Positions 15,505 to 23,684 of a stretch of DNA of 45,203 nucleotides are shown here, one piece after another. The notes beneath the pieces were generated by a model that saw nothing but the letters and a program-made list of their open reading frames with translations, was not told the DNA's origin and searched no databases. Position numbers and translations under genes: made by a program. Origin of the DNA: a virus; IMG/VR virus record IMGVR_UViG_3300046507_000889, positions 1 to 45,203 of that record. One strand, written 5' to 3'. The stretch's first letter is position 1. Every line of letters starts with the position of its first letter.

Positions 15505-15741
15505 ATGATCAGCGAAATCAAGGTTGGAGATTTCGCCGACGTGCGCGCCGTAGTGATGGCGCGCGAGGGCAATACCATCACCGTTCGCATTCCAGGCACA
15601 TGCGCCTTGCATCAGATCGATGTCGGCGCGCATGCAATTCAGAACGTCACGGCGCGGTCGCCAGAAGCAATCGCGGCCGATGTCGTTTTCAACTCTTACG
15701 CGGCGCACTCGCCGCAATCTCTCGGCTCGCATCGCGCGTGA
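15505..15741 (+). CDS. small hypothetical protein
   Basis: 78 aa. The first half (MISEIKVGDFADVRAVVMAR, then EGNTITVRIPGT) looks like a small beta barrel; the rest is less ordered. GGAG lies upstream of the ATG. First gene after the early/late boundary. Function unknown. Confidence 0.65.
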   Translation: MISEIKVGDFADVRAVVMAREGNTITVRIPGTCALHQIDVGAHAIQNVTARSPEAIAADVVFNSYAAHSPQSLGSHRA

Positions 15742-16141
15742 CTCGTTCCTCATTCAAGAGCGAAGGCATTCCGCGAACGTACAGCTTCACGCCGTGACGC
15801 GAGCCGATCTAAACACTCGCGAGAGTTAAGCTAGGCTGAAAAAGCGCCGGCGATAATTCTCCCGAGCATCAACCCGCGCGCGGCATCCGGCCACGCATCA
15901 CAAGACAAGCACGCTCAAGCGGACAATGGCCTAGGCATCGGGCCGCCTCTGATTGCGTCGCATTGGTCTAGCTCAGCGAGATCGCTTTGCGTGCGGGTTG
16001 ATTTCTTTTCAGCGCAGGCCGGAAGCCCGGCCCGGTCTATCGCAACGTTTCCGGCAAATCGGGCGATCAGGTCGACAACAGAAGCCGGCGCGCACGGTTG
16101 ACCAACAGGTTGCCAGAAGCGCGACAATCAAGGGGCATGTC
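15742..16141. other. 400-bp gene-free stretch
   Basis: No convincing gene, repeat or strong hairpin was seen. A 70-codon frame on the minus strand (15915-16127) has no good ribosome site and odd composition. The stretch may be remnant of a lost gene between two late-region genes or hold regulatory sites; nothing specific can be claimed. Confidence 0.5.
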
Positions 16142-16366
16142 ATGCGGCGGTTGATTGGAAAGCTAATCGCGCCGATCTCGCGTGTGACGCTGCTAACTGC
16201 AATGATCCGCCTTGCCACTTTCGGCGGCGCGATGGTGCCGGCCGTGGCGGCAACTATCGTGCTCTATGTCTGCGGCGCGAGCGTGCATCTGATCATGGCC
16301 GTGTTGCTCGGCATCGCCGCGGCTGGCGTCTACCTCGGGCGGCGTATCACCACGCCGGCGGCCTAG
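16142..16366 (+). CDS. small two-helix membrane protein
   Basis: 74 aa. Basic N-terminus (MRRLIGKLIAPISRV) then two hydrophobic helices about 24-46 and 50-66. AAGGGG precedes the ATG at 16142. Could be a holin-like or exclusion protein; its position far from the lysis genes argues against a simple assignment. Confidence 0.65.
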   Translation: MRRLIGKLIAPISRVTLLTAMIRLATFGGAMVPAVAATIVLYVCGASVHLIMAVLLGIAAAGVYLGRRITTPAA

Positions 16367-16370
16367 GGCT

Positions 16371-17147
16371 ATGTCGTCCGACGCCGGCACGTTCGTTATC
16401 AATGTCCGTGATGACATAACGGCATTCATGGGCAAGATAGACTTTTGGCAGCGCGAGAGTATCCCGTTTGTTACGGCCTATGCCCTGACAAAGACCGCGG
16501 AGGAAATCAAAGAGGAAGAAATCAGCGTCATGGCGCGGGTGTTTGATCGCCCGACGCGGTTCACGTTGAATGCCCTCTTTGTGCGGCCGGCGACCAAGAC
16601 GCATCTGCAAGCGGCGGTTGGCTTCAAGGATGGCTTCGGATCAGTGCCGGCGTGGCGCTATCTTGGTCCCGAGGTAGAGGGCGGCCCGCGAGTTAAGAAA
16701 GGTTTCGAGCGCGCGCTTGAACGTGCGGGCTTGCTGCGGCCGGACGAGTTCTGCGTACCGGCGCGCGGCTGCAAGCTGGACAGTAACGGCAACATACCGG
16801 GATCGCTGATCGAGCAGATGCTTTCCGGCCTCAGTGCCGCCGAGCAGAGCGCCGGTTACATGGCGAACATCACGGCGCGATCAAAGAAGCGCAATCCGCG
16901 CCGTGGCCTGTATTTCATCTTACGCGCCACCAAGGGCGCGCCCGATGGCATCTATACACGGCTGCCCGGCGGCCGTGCCATCCAGGCGATGATCCTGTTT
17001 GTAGGGCAACCGCAGTACAAGAAGCGCTTCCCGTTCTATGAGACGGCGACTTGGATATTCCAAAGCCAGTTCGCAAAGCACTGGCGCCAAGGCTGGGCGC
17101 AATACGGCGGCTACCGCAAGGATGGCGGCTACCGCAAGGCAGGCTGA
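16371..17147 (+). CDS. minor tail protein Z-like / phage structural protein
   Basis: 258 aa. AYALTKTAEEIKEEE, followed by VFDRPTRFTLNALFVRPATK, then a middle with repeated basic residues and a C-terminus FYETATWIFQSQFAKHWRQG matches a family often found in phage structural regions and resembling lambda gpZ (an N-terminal A-x-N/T-x-T-A helix and a terminal basic helix). gpZ acts at the tail-head end in lambda. Here it lies upstream of cos and the terminase rather than between FII and U, an unusual place. Homology is by eye only. Confidence 0.6.
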   Translation: MSSDAGTFVINVRDDITAFMGKIDFWQRESIPFVTAYALTKTAEEIKEEEISVMARVFDRPTRFTLNALFVRPATKTHLQAAVGFKDGFGSVPAWRYLGPEVEGGPRVKKGFERALERAGLLRPDEFCVPARGCKLDSNGNIPGSLIEQMLSGLSAAEQSAGYMANITARSKKRNPRRGLYFILRATKGAPDGIYTRLPGGRAIQAMILFVGQPQYKKRFPFYETATWIFQSQFAKHWRQGWAQYGGYRKDGGYRKAG

Positions 17148-17192
17148 TAAAGCCCGGCCCCGCAGGCTTGGGTCCTTCCTAGGCCCCGTACC

Positions 17193-17209
17193 CCTCGCGG
17201 GTAATTCGC
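17193..17209 (+). other. cos-like site
   Basis: CCTCGCGGGTAATTCGC is close to the lambda cosN half CCTCGCGGGTTTTCGC and lies in a non-coding stretch (17148-17265) directly upstream of the terminase genes, with GGGTCCTTCC at 17170-17179 and an inverted CCCCGAGGGT downstream. Position and sequence fit a cohesive-end site cut by the GpA-type terminase. The exact nick points cannot be read. Confidence 0.65.
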
Positions 17210-17265
17210 ACCCCGAGGGTCCGCCAGTATGCGGGTCCCGATTTCACGGTTGACAGAGTTGACAA

Positions 17266-17916
17266 GTGGCAACCGAACCCGTTGACAGCCCGAGCGCACC
17301 GCCCGCCGCGGTTATGTGGTCGATTGGCGAGATCGCCGATCGCGACCGCGTTTCAAAGCAGGCGGTTTCGAAAAAGGTTGGCGCGCTCGTCGACCATCAC
17401 GGGCTTGAGGTAACGCGCGACGGCCGCGGGCGGATCAGCGCCGTCAACGTCGCGCAATACGATGTTTTGCGCGAGCGCTACGCCGACGCGACCAAGGCCC
17501 AGGCGCCGCGCGAATTGCCGCTAACCGGCGGCACCGGCGTCGGCGCGAAGCGCGGCGCCGATAGTCTTGAGGAAGCGCAGCGGCAACGCGCGTGGATCGA
17601 CGCCGAGCGGGCGCGAATGCAACTCGCCGCGGCGCGCAAAGAATTGCTGCCAGCGACCCGCTTTAACCAGGCGCTAGACGAGTGCGGTGCGCAGATCGCG
17701 CGCATCATTGATCGCCTAGCAGGATCATCCGACGACATCGCCGTTTCCGCCGGCCGCGATGGTGCCCATGGCGTCCGCGTGTTGCTCAAGTCGATCGCGC
17801 AACGGATGCGCGACGATGTTGCAACCGCGCTCGCCGCCATCGCGGCCGAGGCGCCCGAGCTAGAGGAACCGCAAGGCCAACAGGAGGGACTCATTCCGGG
17901 CGGCGCGGACGAATGA
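17266..17916 (+). CDS. terminase small subunit (Nu1-like)
   Basis: 216 aa. N-terminal MerR/Nu1-type helix-turn-helix (WSIGEIADRDRVSKQAVSKK) at about 17-50, helical middle with charged segments, acidic C-terminus. Binds the cos region and guides the large subunit. GTG start at 17266 is taken because the helix-turn-helix begins at residue 17 and no closer start has a better ribosome site; none has a good one. Three TTGACA words lie at 17250-17255, 17259-17264 and 17282-17287, possibly a promoter or binding sites. Confidence 0.88.
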   Translation: MATEPVDSPSAPPAAVMWSIGEIADRDRVSKQAVSKKVGALVDHHGLEVTRDGRGRISAVNVAQYDVLRERYADATKAQAPRELPLTGGTGVGAKRGADSLEEAQRQRAWIDAERARMQLAAARKELLPATRFNQALDECGAQIARIIDRLAGSSDDIAVSAGRDGAHGVRVLLKSIAQRMRDDVATALAAIAAEAPELEEPQGQQEGLIPGGADE

Positions 17917-17920
17917 ACCA

Positions 17921-19978
17921 ATGCGCGCAGTGCCGGGCTATCTCAATCCGCGAAAGCTAATCGCTGCCCGGCTTGCCGCTGCTATCCGCCCGCCGGCGCG
18001 CATGCCGTTTGACAAGTGGTTGCCGAGCAACATTGTCCTGATCGACGGCCCGCAAGCCGGCGAGCTTTGGAGTGCAGACGGCGCGCCGTATCTGCCGGGC
18101 ATCGCCGCATGCATGTCCGATGATCACCCGTGCAATCTCGTCACGGTTCGCAAGTGCCAACAATCCGGCGCGTCGATCCTCGCGCTAGGTTGGGGCCTGT
18201 ATGTCGCCGATCAAGAGCCGGCGAACATGCTCTATTGCGTGCCGGGCGACGAGGCGAAAAAGGCGCTGAATAATACCAAGTTTCAGCCCTTGACCGACGC
18301 CTATCACAAGCGCGTCGGGCGCACCGTGATCCTGCCGCAAATGTCGCGCTCGGGCGACGGGTCGACGACTTATGAGAAGCGCTTTCGCGGCGGCTTCCTG
18401 AAAATCGGCAACGCCAACAGCGTCATGGATTTGTCCATGATCACTGTCCGCAAAGGCGTCAAAGACGAGGTTTCAAAGTGGCAGGATATTCCGGGGTTCG
18501 GCGATCCTGAGACGCTGTTTTTCGGACGCTTCACCGCGCATCGCCGCGTCGCCGACTGGAAAATTCTAGAAATCTCAACGCCCGAGGTCGACTCGGGGCT
18601 TGATGATTTGGAGGATGCCGAGGGGCATTGCCGCATTGATCGCTCGTTTCGCGCGTCCGATCAGCGCTACTGGCATTGCCAGTGCCCGCATTGCGGCGTG
18701 TTTTTCGTTCACCGCTTCGAAAATCTGCGGATCGACGCGAGACACCCGCACCGCAGCGCGTATCAATGCGAGTGCGGCGACCTGATCAGCGAAGCGGAGC
18801 GGGTTGTCGCCGTCCGCGGCGGGCATTGGGAATCGATCCTGCCCGAGGATCAGCGCGAGGGCCGTCACCCCGGCTTTCACGTCGACGCGTTTATTTCGCT
18901 GATGATGTCCTATGGCGCCATCGCCCAGGACTGGATTAACGCGCGAACCGAAACGGAAAAAAAGGCGTTCTACAATCTTGTGCTCGGGCTGCCGTACAAA
19001 TACGGCGGCGACGCGCCGGATCATGTGCGCCTCGCCGAGCGCAAAGAGGCTGACTTGATCCGCGGCCACGTTCCGCCGCGCGGCTTGATGATAACCGCAT
19101 TTGCCGACGTGCAGATGCGCGGCATATGGTTGCTGATCCGCGCGCATGCGCCGAACCGCGAGTCATGGGTCATTGAGGCCGAGTATATCGACGGCGACAC
19201 CGCATCCGCGGAGGGCACCGCGTTCGAGCAGCTGCGCAAGAAAACGATAGACCGGGAATTTCCCGACGCGTTCGGCGGCAAGCGGACGATCGACGCGCTT
19301 GCCGTCGACTCCGGTTATCGCTCGCATGTCGTTTACAGTTGGGTGCGCAAGCATCAGCGCGTGCACCCGCTCACGGGACATGATGTCATCTTGGCGACCA
19401 AGGGTCTCAAGGGTTGGAATCGTCCGGCCCTCGGGCAGCCGACGCTTGTAGATATCGACATGGACGGCAAGGTTGTCCGTCAAGGCGTCAAGGTTTGGGG
19501 AATCGGCACTTGGCCGCTTAAGTCGGGGCACTACACCAACTTGCACCGGGAGAAAGACCCGCAAGAATTGGTGTATCCCGATGGCTATTGCCATCACGGC
19601 GCATGGCTTGATGAGGTTTTCTTTCGCCAGATCACGGCGGAATATCTCAAAGAGGTTCGCTTTCGCGGCCGTGTGACCGGCCGGGTTTGGGATAAGACAG
19701 GCCCGAACCATTATCTTGATTGCTATGTCGGATGCGACGCGCTCGCGGAATATCTCGGCATTTCGATCACAACCGCCGAGGCTTGGGCCGCGCTCGCCGC
19801 GGTGCGCGGGTTGCCGCCTGACTTGAGTCGGGTCGACCTGTTCACCGCGCGATCGGACGCGCCGCCGGCGCCGGCTGCACTGCCACGCGCCGAGGCAGAG
19901 CCGGCGCAAACCGAACCGGACGGCCGCAAGCCGGCAGGCTGGCTTTCAACCCGGCCCGCCGGCCGCTGGCTTCGCTGA
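17921..19978 (+). CDS. terminase large subunit (GpA family)
   Basis: 685 aa. Packaging motor and cos endonuclease. ATPase part: Walker A-like K-C-Q-Q-S-G-A-S at 78-85 in the form used by GpA terminases, and a DExx-like region further on. Zinc-binding CxCPHC and CECGD at about 245-285. The C-terminal nuclease core includes AVDSGYRSHVVYSWVRKH and later DCYVGCDALAEY. ATG at 17921, 4 bp after the small-subunit stop. Length is typical of the family. Confidence 0.96.
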   Translation: MRAVPGYLNPRKLIAARLAAAIRPPARMPFDKWLPSNIVLIDGPQAGELWSADGAPYLPGIAACMSDDHPCNLVTVRKCQQSGASILALGWGLYVADQEPANMLYCVPGDEAKKALNNTKFQPLTDAYHKRVGRTVILPQMSRSGDGSTTYEKRFRGGFLKIGNANSVMDLSMITVRKGVKDEVSKWQDIPGFGDPETLFFGRFTAHRRVADWKILEISTPEVDSGLDDLEDAEGHCRIDRSFRASDQRYWHCQCPHCGVFFVHRFENLRIDARHPHRSAYQCECGDLISEAERVVAVRGGHWESILPEDQREGRHPGFHVDAFISLMMSYGAIAQDWINARTETEKKAFYNLVLGLPYKYGGDAPDHVRLAERKEADLIRGHVPPRGLMITAFADVQMRGIWLLIRAHAPNRESWVIEAEYIDGDTASAEGTAFEQLRKKTIDREFPDAFGGKRTIDALAVDSGYRSHVVYSWVRKHQRVHPLTGHDVILATKGLKGWNRPALGQPTLVDIDMDGKVVRQGVKVWGIGTWPLKSGHYTNLHREKDPQELVYPDGYCHHGAWLDEVFFRQITAEYLKEVRFRGRVTGRVWDKTGPNHYLDCYVGCDALAEYLGISITTAEAWAALAAVRGLPPDLSRVDLFTARSDAPPAPAALPRAEAEPAQTEPDGRKPAGWLSTRPAGRWLR

Positions 19979-19984
19979 TAGAAA

Positions 19985-20002
19985 TTGTTTCGTACGAAAC
20001 AA
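19985..20002. promoter_or_regulatory. parS-like 18-bp palindrome TTGTTTCGTACGAAACAA
   Basis: A perfect 18-bp palindrome between the terminase stop and the ribosome site of the ParA-like gene. It equals the chromosomal parS consensus TGTTTCACGTGAAACA except that the central CACGTG is CGTACG. A copy with one mismatch is at 43832-43849. It may be a centromere-like or operator site for the ParA-like product or its partner; as RNA it could also fold into a 7-bp hairpin upstream of the start. Confidence 0.6.
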
Positions 20003-20018
20003 AAAGGAAAAGACGAAA

Positions 20019-20654
20019 ATGGCTAATCCGCCTCTTGTGATTATCGTTGGCGCCGACAAGGGCGGCGTCGGCAAAACGATGGTTTCGCGCGCGTTGCTTG
20101 ACTACCTGAAAACCAACGGCATCGAACATCGCGCGTTCGATACAGAAACCCCGGCCGGCGTGCTCAAGCGCTTCTATCCCGAAAAAACCGAAATCGTGGA
20201 TTTCACGGACTCGGATGGGCAGATGAAAGTGCTGGACACGCTCGGCGCGGCCATCACCGTCATCGACATTCGCGCCGGCCTGTTGACGCCGACCCTGCAG
20301 CTGCTCGCGCAGATCGGTTTCATCGATCCGGCCAAATGCCGGATAGTGGTGTTGCACGTCCTAGGCAACACGCAATCATCCATGGATGAGGTGAAGGCGA
20401 TCACCGCGAGCCTCGCCGGCGCGCGCTATGTCGCGATCGGCAACCGCATCAATGATACCAAGTTCGACTTTCCGGCCGCCGCGCTTGACATTCCGATGCT
20501 GAATGCGCGCGCGTGCGAGAACGTCGACGCCGCGAGCGCGTCGTTTTTCAGCTACATCAACGGCACGGCATCGGCCGTGTTGCGCGGCTACGTCAAGCAT
20601 TGGCTCGGCGTGGTGTTTGCGCAGTTTGACTCGGTGCAGATCGTCACGCGCTAG
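20019..20654 (+). CDS. ParA/TraL-like P-loop ATPase in the head gene cluster
   Basis: 211 aa. Deviant Walker A KGGVGKT at 14-20 with the signature Lys14, preceded by VIIVGAD; later VIDIRAG is the Walker B-like strand. This is the ParA/MinD/TraL group of SIMIBI ATPases, used to position or transfer DNA. It is unusually placed between large terminase and the head-joining protein. AAGGA precedes the ATG. No ParB homologue was recognised in the window; an RHH protein at the right end is a possible partner. The function here is unknown. Confidence 0.88.
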   Translation: MANPPLVIIVGADKGGVGKTMVSRALLDYLKTNGIEHRAFDTETPAGVLKRFYPEKTEIVDFTDSDGQMKVLDTLGAAITVIDIRAGLLTPTLQLLAQIGFIDPAKCRIVVLHVLGNTQSSMDEVKAITASLAGARYVAIGNRINDTKFDFPAAALDIPMLNARACENVDAASASFFSYINGTASAVLRGYVKHWLGVVFAQFDSVQIVTR

Positions 20655-21073
20655 AATTTTCCACCCAGGGGCGTCCGCCGTTACTGCCGTCGCAACGGTT
20701 GCGGAGAACGGCGCCCCGCCATCAGAGCCGTGCCAACCCGAGGGCGACGCGTCGGGAAGGCAGATGTTGGAGCAAAGGCACGTCCCGACTGAAGGCAAAG
20801 AAATCGGCGACCAACCAAGCCCGCTGTAAGGCGATGGGGCGAAACATCGTCGGCAGTCTGCAAGCTGCCAAACCAATTTAGATGCGAGTGAGTTCAACGG
20901 CGGCTTTCGTACCCGTCAGGACCCCTTTAGGCCGACAATCTCGCATCTTTCGCGCGCCGGGCGACGGCGCGCAAACCCCGCGGCGCATTGCCCCCTGCCG
21001 CGGCGGCGCCGGCGCTGATGCTCTTTGAGCGTCGCGCCGGCCTTTCAATTTTCGTGTGAAGGAAACCGAACGC
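20655..21073 (+). other. gene-free structured stretch, candidate ncRNA or leader
   Basis: Between two late genes of a dense operon lies about 420 bp without a convincing gene but with many stems: GGGGC/GCCCC and GCCGTT/AACGGC enclosing CGCAA-CGG-TTGCG (20668-20717), GTCGGGA/TCCCGAC (20751-20757, 20783-20789), CGATG/CATCG (20832-20849), GGCAG/CTGCC (20852-20869), GCGCGCC/GGCGCGC (20952-20972) and a terminal stem at 21008-21041. The number of stems suggests a structured RNA, but base composition alone raises the count and no covariation is available. Confidence 0.45.
21008..21041 (+). terminator. strong stem-loop before gpW gene
   Basis: GCCGGCGC (21008-21015) and GCGCCGGC (21034-21041) are perfect 8-bp arms followed by CTTTCAATTTT, a moderate T-rich tail. 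It may be a terminator or attenuator inside the late operon; strength uncertain. Confidence 0.5.
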
Positions 21074-21310
21074 ATGGCTTGGACTCAATCCGACCTTGAT
21101 GCGCTTGATAGCGCGATCGGGCAGGGCGTTCGCACCGCGACCTATCAATCCGGTTCGGTCACCTATCACTCGTTTGATGACATGATCCGGTTGCGCAAGT
21201 TGATGCAAGCCGAGGTTGGCGGCACCGCGCCGGCAACGCGAACCGTCGGCGCTTTTGATAGCGGCCTCGGGCATGGGTTTCTATTTAGCGCCGGATGGCA
21301 CCGCCGATGA
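21074..21310 (+). CDS. head-to-tail joining protein, gpW-like
   Basis: 78 aa. AWTQSDLDALDSAIGQGVRT, then SVTYHSFDDMIRLRKLMQAE matches the lambda gpW family (two helices around a beta hairpin). It completes the head at the portal vertex. ATG at 21074 with GAAGGA upstream; a GTG six codons earlier is possible. Directly followed by the portal gene, as in lambda. Confidence 0.9.
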   Translation: MAWTQSDLDALDSAIGQGVRTATYQSGSVTYHSFDDMIRLRKLMQAEVGGTAPATRTVGAFDSGLGHGFLFSAGWHRR

Positions 21311-22839
21311 AATCGAATTTCCTTGATCGCGCCATCGAATACGTTGCGCCGGTCGCTGCCGCGAAGCGCCGCGCCGCGCGTACGTTGATGGCGTATGACG
21401 GCGCCTCGCGGACGCACCGCACCTCATTCAAGCCGATCGCGTCGACCAGCGCGAACACTGAAATTGCGATGTCGCTGCCGCGCTTGCGCGACGTGTGCCG
21501 CGATTTCGGCCGCAACAATCCGACTGCAGCGAACATTCACGGCGTCATTCCGGCTTACACGGTCGGCGCCGGCATCATTCCGTCGCTCAAATCGGACAGC
21601 AAGGCGCAAAAGAAAAAGGTTCAAAGCCTGATCATCGATCACCTTGACACGCCGGCGATCGACTTTGACGCGCGCTTGAACCTGTATGCGCTGCAAAGTT
21701 TGGCGCTGCGCACCGTTGTCGAAAGCGGCGACGCGCTCATTGTGCGCTATCGGCCGCCGGCGCGCTTGCGCCTCGCCGTGCCGCTGCAAGTTCGCTTGCT
21801 TGATGCGGATTATCTGGACGCGCTGAAAAACGGCCCGGTCGCCGGCGGCAACGTTTGTTTCCAGGGAATCGAATTTGATGCCGATGGCCGCCGCGTCGCC
21901 TATTGGCTGTATGAGGAACATCCCGGCGGCGGCGTGACGTGGCGCATGCCGCAATCCAAGCGCGTTGACGCGCGCGATGTCATCCACCTGTATCGGCAGG
22001 ATAGGCCGGGCCAAGTCCGCGGCGTGCCATGGGGCGCGCCCGGCGTTATGACGATGTGGGACCTTGGCGACTATCAATCAGCCGAGATCATGCGCCAGAA
22101 AATCGCGGCGTGCTTCGCCGTGTTTTTCACCGGCGGCGATCCGGGCGGCCTCGCGCAAGGCGCTGTCTCGGGTCGAAGCGACGCCGGCAACCCGGTCGAA
22201 ACGCTTGAGCCGGGCATGATTCAGCGCTTGCCGAGCAATTCGACGGTCACAACGGCCTCGCCGCCGCTGATGCAGGGCTATCCCGATTTCATCAAGGTCG
22301 GCGACCGCCGAGTGTGCATTGCCTACGGCGTGCCGTATGAGGTCGGCACCAACGATATGAGCGGCGTTTCGTTTATCTCGGGTCGGCTCGGGCGCATCAG
22401 CTTCAATCTCAACATCGACCAATGGCGATGGCATATGCTGATCCCGCATCTTTGCGTCGGCATCGGCAATTGGTTTTTGGAAGCGGCGACCGTGCCGCTC
22501 GGGCGCGCGCCGGCCGTAACAATGAGTTGGACGCCGCCGCGCCGCGAAATGGTTTCGCCGAAAGACGAAATCCCAGCGATGCGCGACGCGACCCGCGCGG
22601 GCTTCATTCCGCAGAGCGAGCAAATCCGTTCGCTCGGGTTTGATCCTGATGCGGTGCGGCAGGAATACGCCGACGACGCGAAAGCGAACGACGACGCAAA
22701 TCTGCGGTTCGACTCGGATGGCCGCTTTCCGCTCAATACGCGCGCGAGCGAAAACATCACGCCGGCGGCAGATGATGCCGGCGGCAACGCAAACGATACC
22801 GGCGGCGACAACCCGCCGAAAGATCAGGGACAGAATTGA
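21307..22839 (+). CDS. portal protein (lambda gpB family)
   Basis: 510 aa. N-terminus NFLDRAIEYVAPVAAAKRRA and the segment GVPWGAPGVMTMWDLGDYQS with LEPGMIQRLPSNSTV are characteristic of lambda-type portals, which form the dodecameric DNA entry channel. ATG at 21307 overlaps the gpW stop as ATGA; an ATG at 21295 is the alternative. C-terminus is low complexity (NANDTGGDNPPKDQ). Confidence 0.95.
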   Translation: MKSNFLDRAIEYVAPVAAAKRRAARTLMAYDGASRTHRTSFKPIASTSANTEIAMSLPRLRDVCRDFGRNNPTAANIHGVIPAYTVGAGIIPSLKSDSKAQKKKVQSLIIDHLDTPAIDFDARLNLYALQSLALRTVVESGDALIVRYRPPARLRLAVPLQVRLLDADYLDALKNGPVAGGNVCFQGIEFDADGRRVAYWLYEEHPGGGVTWRMPQSKRVDARDVIHLYRQDRPGQVRGVPWGAPGVMTMWDLGDYQSAEIMRQKIAACFAVFFTGGDPGGLAQGAVSGRSDAGNPVETLEPGMIQRLPSNSTVTTASPPLMQGYPDFIKVGDRRVCIAYGVPYEVGTNDMSGVSFISGRLGRISFNLNIDQWRWHMLIPHLCVGIGNWFLEAATVPLGRAPAVTMSWTPPRREMVSPKDEIPAMRDATRAGFIPQSEQIRSLGFDPDAVRQEYADDAKANDDANLRFDSDGRFPLNTRASENITPAADDAGGNANDTGGDNPPKDQGQN

Positions 22840-23582
22840 TGGAAAACGATTTGCTGATCGGCGGCGAAATTTGCCTCTATGGCGATGTCGGCGACACCTG
22901 GGGCGACGGCTTTCTAGTGCCCGACGTGGCGCTTGCCCTCGCCGCGCATGGTGACGGCGATGTAACCGTGCGCATCAATTCCGGCGGCGGCATCGCGACC
23001 GATGGGCAGGCGATGTTTTCGCTGTTCAAGTCGCATCCGGGCAAGGTCACCATGATCGTCGACGGCGTTGCCGCCTCGGCGGCATCGCTGATCTACATGG
23101 CCGGCGACGTGCGCCAGATGCGGCAGGGCGCCATGCTGATGATCCATGATCCGGCAACCATCACCATCGGCAACGCCGCCGCGCACGCAACCGCCGGCGC
23201 CTTTCTCGACAAACTCGCGGACAACTATGCCGGCGTCTACGCGCGCGCCTCGGGCAAGACTCCCGATGATGCGCGCACCATCATGAAAGCGGAAACGTGG
23301 TTGACGGCGGATGACTCCGTTAAGCAGGGTTTCGCGACTGACGTGCTTGGCGATGCGGTCGCCAAGATGGCTGCATTCGACTATCGCGGCGTTTACATGC
23401 ACGCGCCGGCGACCTTGCCGCAGCGCGCCGCCCGGCCGCGCCGCGAGTTGACGACTGCAGCGACGACCGCGCTTGAGGCTCGGCTTGCCGCAGTTGAAAA
23501 ACAGATTGAGTCCGCGGATGCGGCAACCATCGCCGCCGTGCGGATGGCGATGCGGCAGCGCTCGCTGATCATCACCCGCTAA
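22839..23582 (+). CDS. ClpP/S49-like head maturation protease
   Basis: 247 aa. Catalytic Ser80 in VDGVAASAASLIYMAGD and His103 in MLMIHDP, with the oxyanion segment VRINSGGG at 44-51. Cleaves scaffold and capsid during head maturation; lambda gpC-type function. Start at 22839 forms TGATG with the portal stop. The C-terminal 60 residues carry a helical scaffold-like tail. Confidence 0.94.
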   Translation: MENDLLIGGEICLYGDVGDTWGDGFLVPDVALALAAHGDGDVTVRINSGGGIATDGQAMFSLFKSHPGKVTMIVDGVAASAASLIYMAGDVRQMRQGAMLMIHDPATITIGNAAAHATAGAFLDKLADNYAGVYARASGKTPDDARTIMKAETWLTADDSVKQGFATDVLGDAVAKMAAFDYRGVYMHAPATLPQRAARPRRELTTAATTALEARLAAVEKQIESADAATIAAVRMAMRQRSLIITR

Positions 23583-23623
23583 GGTTTTCCAGAAGCGTTC
23601 TAAGTCCGCCACCTACGATTCCC

Positions 23624-23663
23624 GCCGGGGCCGTAGGAATGAGGCGCTATGCCCCGGCTTTTT
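23624..23663 (+). terminator. intrinsic terminator upstream of the capsid gene
   Basis: GCCGGGGC (23624-23631) and GCCCCGGC (23651-23658) are perfect 8-bp arms followed by TTTTT. CCTACG/CGTAGG (23612-23617, 23632-23637) can form an alternative stem, so an attenuator is possible. It lies inside the late operon, so capsid expression must come from readthrough or a local promoter. Confidence 0.75.
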
Positions 23664-23684
23664 CCCCAAGAGGATCACAGCACT

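Noticed and set aside
15915-16127. 70-codon minus-strand frame in the 15742-16141 gap
   Set aside because: No good ribosome site, no recognisable domain, unlike codon pattern; kept only as a note in the gap entry.
20655-20900. tRNA or tmRNA in the structured gap
   Set aside because: The stems do not form a cloverleaf, and no T-arm consensus is present.
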